Source of the DNA: an uncultured bacterium
GTDB lineage: Bacteria; Patescibacteriota; Minisyncoccia; Phycocordibacterales; PALSA-1337
Direction of reading: 5' to 3'
NCBI GenBank assembly: GCA_903870235.1
Contig: CAIQCA010000064.1
Location: 1-10,180 of the forward strand
DNA length: 10,180 nucleotides
The translations under genes were made by a program, and so were the position numbers. Below the pieces are notes generated by a model. It had not been told where the DNA came from. It saw only the letters and a list, made by a program, of their open reading frames with translations, and did no database searches. Of the stretch, positions 6,868 through 10,180 are shown one piece after another; position 1 is the stretch's first letter, and each line of letters opens with the position of its first letter.

Positions 6868-7976
6868 TTTTCTCCCTTATTAATTTTTCTCCCAGACGGG
6901 TGTATTCTTGGAGTAGACGAGATCTTATATTTCTACTCGAACAACTTGAAATGTACGTTTCAGCTGGTTTATCAGTTGGCCAAGGGTTAGAAATTATCAA
7001 GAAGGGAACAGTTGAAGGAGGACACGGACCAAGAAGCGGTAGTTCTGGTAAGAAGCGTGCCAGTATAGAGAAAGTACGTAGTCGGGTTGAATCCGGTGGT
7101 CTTTTGTCACAAGCTCTTTTTGATAATGTCGGTCTTTCTAAGTCATTGGCCGGAATTATTGAGCACGGTGAACGCGTCGGAGGACTTTCTTCAGCCCTTA
7201 AATCTGCTCATGATTTGCTCGCCAAAGAAGACGAACTCATAAAGAAATGCCTTTCAGCCATGACCTATCCCGTAGTAATTGCTCTTTTAGCAGTTGTTCT
7301 GACAATTGGTCTTATGCGCGGAGTTGTTCCTCAAATTGTGCCAATGCTTACCAGTATGCATGTAGAGTTACCTATTTTGACCAAGATGACCATATGGCTT
7401 TCAGGTGTCTTAGTCTCTTGGGGTTTATTGATTATTGTGGCTGGTTTTGTTGTCGTTACCGTTACGGTATATGTTTATAAAAAATTCCCAGTACTTAAAA
7501 AGTTTTTTCATTCTCTAGTTTTTAGGTTACCGCTTATCGGCAATTTGATTTATTTGTATTCACTCTCTATATTTTTGAGATCTTTGGGAACTCTGATAAA
7601 TTCCGGCATACCAGTTGCGGAAGCATATTCCGAAGTTATCGGCACCACAACTTTTGAGCCATTGAGTTCGGCCATTTTTCACGGGGTAGTAGATGTGAGG
7701 AATGGCTTGCCATTACAAGACATTTTTTTACACAAAGAAATACCGGCTTATGTAGCGCCACTTATCTCTGCGGGTGAATCCTCTGGTTCTTTAGGAGAAT
7801 CATTAATTCGTGCCGCATCGATTATTGATGTGGATATAGAAGATACACTGAAACGTACGACATCACTCATCGAACCACTTATGATGGTCGTGGTTGGTGG
7901 AATAGTTGGTGCGATCGCCTTATCCATAATGATGCCGATATATGACATGTCGAAAGTCTTACAACATATTCACTGA
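6864..7976 (+). CDS. pilC: Type IV pilus inner-membrane platform protein (PilC/GspF)
   Basis: The 370-residue protein is the membrane platform that couples the PilB motor to pilin insertion. It has the family's two repeated T2SF domains (about 24-148 and 229-352), each with a GExxGxL signature (GERVGGL 102-108, GESSGSL 304-310). Membrane helices are at about 132-150, 183-206 and 338-358. A Gly/Ser/Lys-rich insert (about 46-66) interrupts the first domain. I chose ATG 6864 because it overlaps the pilB stop as ATGA and puts the conserved LLEQLEMYVSAG segment near the N-terminus; an upstream ATG at 6819 would add 15 residues inside pilB without homology-like content. The 3' end overlaps the next gene by 35 bases. 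Confidence 0.93.
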   Translation: MIFSLINFSPRRVYSWSRRDLIFLLEQLEMYVSAGLSVGQGLEIIKKGTVEGGHGPRSGSSGKKRASIEKVRSRVESGGLLSQALFDNVGLSKSLAGIIEHGERVGGLSSALKSAHDLLAKEDELIKKCLSAMTYPVVIALLAVVLTIGLMRGVVPQIVPMLTSMHVELPILTKMTIWLSGVLVSWGLLIIVAGFVVVTVTVYVYKKFPVLKKFFHSLVFRLPLIGNLIYLYSLSIFLRSLGTLINSGIPVAEAYSEVIGTTTFEPLSSAIFHGVVDVRNGLPLQDIFLHKEIPAYVAPLISAGESSGSLGESLIRAASIIDVDIEDTLKRTTSLIEPLMMVVVGGIVGAIALSIMMPIYDMSKVLQHIH

Positions 7977-9300
7977 AGGAATGATTCTTGTTGATATTTT
8001 GGTAGCCATGTCACTAGCGACTCTTTTTGTTGCTCTGTTTTCGGCCAGGATTTTTTCTACAGAACAAAGTTTTGTTCGGGCTCATGAAAGGATGGTCATA
8101 CTTATGGCCAGTAGTTCGTCGATGATTAATTTGTTCAGCTTAAATCTCACTTCGCCTATTTTTATTCCCGTATCTAGCTCGCCAGCTTGCTCAACAGATT
8201 TTATACAAGGTTTTATCTCGCCAATCATTACAGAAATTCCATTACCAATTTCGTCGACGATGCCGCTTACCCATTTGGAAGTTCGCGATGGAATAGCTTT
8301 TGTATCGACTGATTCGAATATCACCTCAGACCCAGATTTGTTTGTGATCAATATCTCCAACTCATCTATTATTTCATCTATCAATACTGGTCCAGGCATT
8401 TCTTCTTTTGTATTAATTGGTAAGAAGATTTTTGCGGCTGCAGCAAGCACTGCTGCTCAACTTCATGTTATCGATTTCAGTGGCACCACTTCGCCGAGCA
8501 TACCTTTTCTTTCCAAGAAGTATCAACTGCCATTACCATATGCAACAGCTACTCCACCGTATGCTACGGCGATTTCGTTTGGATTTAATGGTAATTATGG
8601 TGGTGATTGGGTTAGTGGTGACACCAATTTCAGTCCACCGACCAGTCCTCAAATATACCTTGGTACAGAGCGCTGGGATGGCGACGAGCTTGCCGTTATC
8701 GATGTTTCGAATCCGGAGGTACCAGTGTGGCAGAGCGGTTTAGATATTGGTAGTAAGGTAAATGATATAGAGGTGGACACAAGTACAAGTAGTCTTGGCG
8801 GTGTCTATATATCTAATGCTAGTCAAAACCAATTGATTCGTGCTGATCTTGGAAGTATTGTGGCGACTCTTGAATTAAATATCACCGAAAAATTTTCTCC
8901 AACTGGTTGGTCTCGTCAAGAGGGAAAAGTTTCCAGTATTTTGGGTGGGAATCTTGTCTTTGGCAGAACTTCTGGAGGATATGATATCGCGACAGATCAT
9001 GAATTGTTTTCTTGGGCTTCAACACCGCCGATAAACCCATTGATCTCAGATGTATTGAATGGGCCCTATAATTCAAAAAATATTCCCGGTGGTGTTTATG
9101 GAATCATTCAGGATGCCAAGCATATTTATCTGATCACGCGCCAAGCCGGAAAGGAGTTTCAAGTATTCGATAAAACACTTGCTACAAGCAGTTATTTTTC
9201 GTTGGCCACACAGCCCCAGTCTGTAACTTGTGATGGTGAGATTATATACGTTTTGTCACACACTTCGCCAATTATATATGCTATATCGTTTACAAAATAA
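7942..9300 (+). CDS. Prepilin-like protein with C-terminal beta-propeller (candidate pilus tip/adhesin subunit)
   Basis: The 452-residue protein starts with a 13-residue leader ending in Gly (MTCRKSYNIFTEG) and then MILVDILVAM plus a hydrophobic helix to about 36. This is a type IV prepilin signal of PilV flavour with Asp instead of Glu at +5. The start at 7942 is preferred because ATG 7981 would remove the leader. Residues about 93-452 are beta-rich with repeats of the LVIVD/propeller kind: DLFVINISN (132-140), QLHVIDFSG (173-181), DELAVIDVSN (248-257) and KEFQVFDK (404-411). By eye about seven blades can be drawn. The only cysteines in the mature protein are Cys83, near the stalk, and Cys430, in the last blade; a disulfide could close the structure. 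It overlaps pilC by 35 bases and the next prepilin by 23. A tip adhesin role is inference. Confidence 0.78.
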   Translation: MTCRKSYNIFTEGMILVDILVAMSLATLFVALFSARIFSTEQSFVRAHERMVILMASSSSMINLFSLNLTSPIFIPVSSSPACSTDFIQGFISPIITEIPLPISSTMPLTHLEVRDGIAFVSTDSNITSDPDLFVINISNSSIISSINTGPGISSFVLIGKKIFAAAASTAAQLHVIDFSGTTSPSIPFLSKKYQLPLPYATATPPYATAISFGFNGNYGGDWVSGDTNFSPPTSPQIYLGTERWDGDELAVIDVSNPEVPVWQSGLDIGSKVNDIEVDTSTSSLGGVYISNASQNQLIRADLGSIVATLELNITEKFSPTGWSRQEGKVSSILGGNLVFGRTSGGYDIATDHELFSWASTPPINPLISDVLNGPYNSKNIPGGVYGIIQDAKHIYLITRQAGKEFQVFDKTLATSSYFSLATQPQSVTCDGEIIYVLSHTSPIIYAISFTK

Positions 9301-9466
9301 CAATATAAATTTATCTCGCACGAGAGATGGTATGACACTAATCGAAATACTTATTTATGTGGCGCTTCTCTCTGTGCTTTTATCTGGATTTTTTAGTTAT
9401 CTATATAATTTAAATGATTCCGAAATGAGTATATACAATCAAGTTCATGAAACTTATGATGAATAA
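9278..9466 (+). CDS. Very short type IV prepilin (PilW/GspJ-like N-terminus only)
   Basis: With ATG 9278 this is 62 residues. It has an 18-residue leader (MLYRLQNNNINLSRTRDG), then MTLIEILIYVALLSVLL, a standard prepilin cleavage site with Glu at +5 and a hydrophobic helix. Only about 44 residues would remain after processing, so there is essentially no globular head; ordinary minor pilins are 120-200 residues. The start overlaps the propeller gene by 23 bases, and its 3' end overlaps possible upstream starts of the next gene. Earlier in-frame ATGs lie inside the propeller gene and would only lengthen the leader. It could be a minimal pilin or the remnant of a longer PilW-like gene. Confidence 0.62.
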   Translation: MLYRLQNNNINLSRTRDGMTLIEILIYVALLSVLLSGFFSYLYNLNDSEMSIYNQVHETYDE

Positions 9467-9488
9467 ATATTTTATAGGACAAAAGATC

Positions 9489-9881
9489 ATGATCAATAAA
9501 AGGGGATTTATTGCCACTATATCTGTTGTGATTTTAGCGTTTGCGATTGTATCTCTTGTAATAGTGGTCGATAATGCAATGAATAGCTATATAGACAATG
9601 TTTATCTCTATGAATTACGCTTCTATGTACGTCAGGATATTAAATCGTGTTTGTCGGTCACTGAAAATATGTTGGCGCATGATTTCTTTCTTCGAGGCAT
9701 TGTAAATATGCTGGCCAATAATTGTGTAGTCTTTATTGAAAATAATATTGCGCAAAATATGCCAAATTCAGTGTTACTTCACGTATCAGTAAAAATTAAT
9801 CAGGTTGTAATGAAAGTTGATGAAACAATTGTTCTTGAGAATCTTGATCTCAAGGTTGTGGAGAGAATTGTGAATTATTAG
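9489..9881 (+). CDS. Minor prepilin, PilX/GspK-like, lacking Glu+5
   Basis: From ATG 9489 the protein is 131 residues. The leader MINKRG is followed by FIATISVVILAFAIVSLVIV, a prepilin-type helix, with Ile at +5 instead of Glu, a trait of GspK/PilX-type subunits that cap the pseudopilus tip. The start is preferred over ATGs at 9447, 9456 and 9459 because it gives a compact basic leader and has AGGA nine bases upstream, one of the few Shine-Dalgarno-like sites in the window. Two cysteines (in KSCLSV and NNCVVF) could form a disulfide. The rest is unrecognised alpha/beta sequence. It is the last gene of the continuous pilus run; about 80 bases and a likely new promoter separate it from the tRNA. 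Confidence 0.65.
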   Translation: MINKRGFIATISVVILAFAIVSLVIVVDNAMNSYIDNVYLYELRFYVRQDIKSCLSVTENMLAHDFFLRGIVNMLANNCVVFIENNIAQNMPNSVLLHVSVKINQVVMKVDETIVLENLDLKVVERIVNY

Positions 9882-9913
9882 GTGATACTAAATCATCTAA
9901 TCAATTCAAACTA

Positions 9914-9943
9914 TTGGTCAAAATGGTGTGAAAGTGGTAATAT
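9914..9943 (+). promoter_or_regulatory. Putative promoter of tRNA-Leu
   Basis: TTGGTC (9914-9919), an 18-base spacer and TAATAT (9938-9943) fit a sigma-70-type promoter. Transcription would start about 13 bases before the mature tRNA 5' end, consistent with RNase P processing. Confidence 0.45.
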
Positions 9944-9962
9944 TTTTTGTAGTTAACAAAAT

Positions 9963-10046
9963 GCCCGGGTGGCGAAATTGGTAGACGCAACAGACTTAAA
10001 ATTTGTCGACCGTGAGGTCATGTGGGTTCGATTCCCACCCCGGGCA
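9963..10046 (+). tRNA. tRNA-Leu (anticodon UAA)
   Basis: The 84 bases fold as a class II tRNA. The acceptor arm GCCCGGG/CCCGGGC (9963-9969 with 10039-10045) is perfect with discriminator A10046. The anticodon stem ACAGA/TTTGT holds loop CTTAAAA with anticodon TAA at 9997-9999. A long variable arm GACC-GTGA-GGTC is diagnostic of Leu, and the T arm is GTGGG-TTCGATT-CCCAC. The 3' CCA is not encoded (CAA follows the discriminator), so a CCA-adding enzyme is needed. It reads UUA and, by wobble, UUG. Confidence 0.97.
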
Positions 10047-10060
10047 CAAAAAATAATTAT

Positions 10061-10096
10061 CCCCACCACCCCCCATCTCTCTCCGCGGGGGGGGGG
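10061..10096 (+). repeat. C-rich tract followed by a ten-G homopolymer
   Basis: Bases 10061-10074 are C except for two A, and 10087-10096 are ten consecutive G. The two can pair around TCTCTCTCCGC-type sequence. The C-rich tract reads GGGGGGTGGTGGGG on the minus strand and could form a G-quadruplex. The G run ends five bases before a TATACT box ahead of the last prepilin gene. Confidence 0.8.
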
Positions 10097-10101
10097 CGTG
10101 A

Positions 10102-10107
10102 TATACT
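10102..10107 (+). promoter_or_regulatory. Putative -10 box of the last prepilin gene
   Basis: TATACT lies 11 bases before the ATG at 10119. The position where a -35 box would fall (about 10079-10084, CTCTCC) does not match consensus, and the ten-G run sits in the spacer. Confidence 0.45.
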
Positions 10108-10118
10108 TACTCCCACAT

Positions 10119-10180
10119 ATGAAGCACTCTCGTAAAGGTTTTACATTGCTCGAAATCCTCCTCGTCGTAGCCATCATAGC
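10119..10180 (+). CDS. Type IV prepilin, 5' part only (cut by window end)
   Basis: Twenty codons are visible: a seven-residue basic leader MKHSRKG, then FTLLEILLVVAII. This is a textbook class a prepilin site with Gly at -1, Phe at +1 and Glu at +5. The short leader and canonical site make it the best candidate in the window for a main pilus subunit, although the rest lies outside. It has its own TATACT box after the tRNA, so it is probably transcribed separately from the upstream pilus genes. No Shine-Dalgarno site is evident. Confidence 0.88.
   Translation, partial: MKHSRKGFTLLEILLVVAII

Noticed and set aside
9447..9488. Earlier starts for the PilX-like prepilin
   Set aside because: They lengthen the leader without need, and the ATG at 9489 has an AGGA at suitable distance and a compact basic leader.
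9440..9500. Frameshift joining the short prepilin to the next gene
   Set aside because: The next frame has its own prepilin leader, cleavage glycine and helix, so joining them would give two signal segments in one protein.
9953..10177. Minus-strand open frame across the tRNA and prepilin start
   Set aside because: Most of it is the antisense of tRNA-Leu, a known source of spurious protein predictions, and the rest is the complement of the C/G tract and prepilin start.
1..10180. CRISPR array, rRNA or phage module
   Set aside because: No regularly spaced direct repeats, no rRNA-like conserved stretches and no phage structural or integrase genes were seen.

Overview
The window looks like a chromosomal segment of a Patescibacteria/CPR-type bacterium, Parcubacteria-like. 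This is inferred from the gene style, with no taxonomic marker compared. The genes are compact with few Shine-Dalgarno sites, at least two starts look leaderless, and the type IV pilus locus is pared down. An L,D-transpeptidase/D,D-carboxypeptidase fusion, a small IS481-like element and a tRNA without an encoded CCA are also present. AT content is moderate to high except in one kinase-like gene.

Layout. 16-1440 (+) encodes a membrane-anchored murein enzyme fusing a YkuD L,D-transpeptidase to an S11 D,D-carboxypeptidase. 1495-1920 (-) is an unrecognised four-helix membrane protein. About 2049-3034 is a complete IS481-like insertion sequence with 20-bp inverted repeats, inserted between the membrane protein and hisS. 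3057-4382 (-) is histidyl-tRNA synthetase with a putative leaderless promoter. Two terminator hairpins (4413-4438, 4453-4497) separate it from 4512-5555 (-), a GTG-started adenylate-kinase-like protein with an unexplained C-terminal tail. Its leader can form two mutually exclusive hairpins.

From 5746 onward, divergent from the kinase, lies a type IV pilus cluster on the + strand. It holds a short PilB ATPase, a PilC platform protein overlapping it by ATGA, a prepilin-like protein carrying a probable seven-bladed beta-propeller, a very short prepilin, and a PilX/GspK-like prepilin lacking Glu+5. Then come a tRNA-Leu(UAA) and the first 20 codons of another prepilin, cut by the window end. PilB would power extension and PilC would anchor the base. 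The last prepilin is a candidate main subunit, and the small prepilins plus the propeller protein would form the tip or priming complex. The pilMNO genes, a retraction ATPase and a prepilin peptidase are not in the window.

The most interesting points are the prepilin-tethered beta-propeller (a possible PilY1-like tip adhesin made as one polypeptide), the switch-like leader of the kinase gene, and a ten-G run just upstream of the -10 box of the last prepilin gene.
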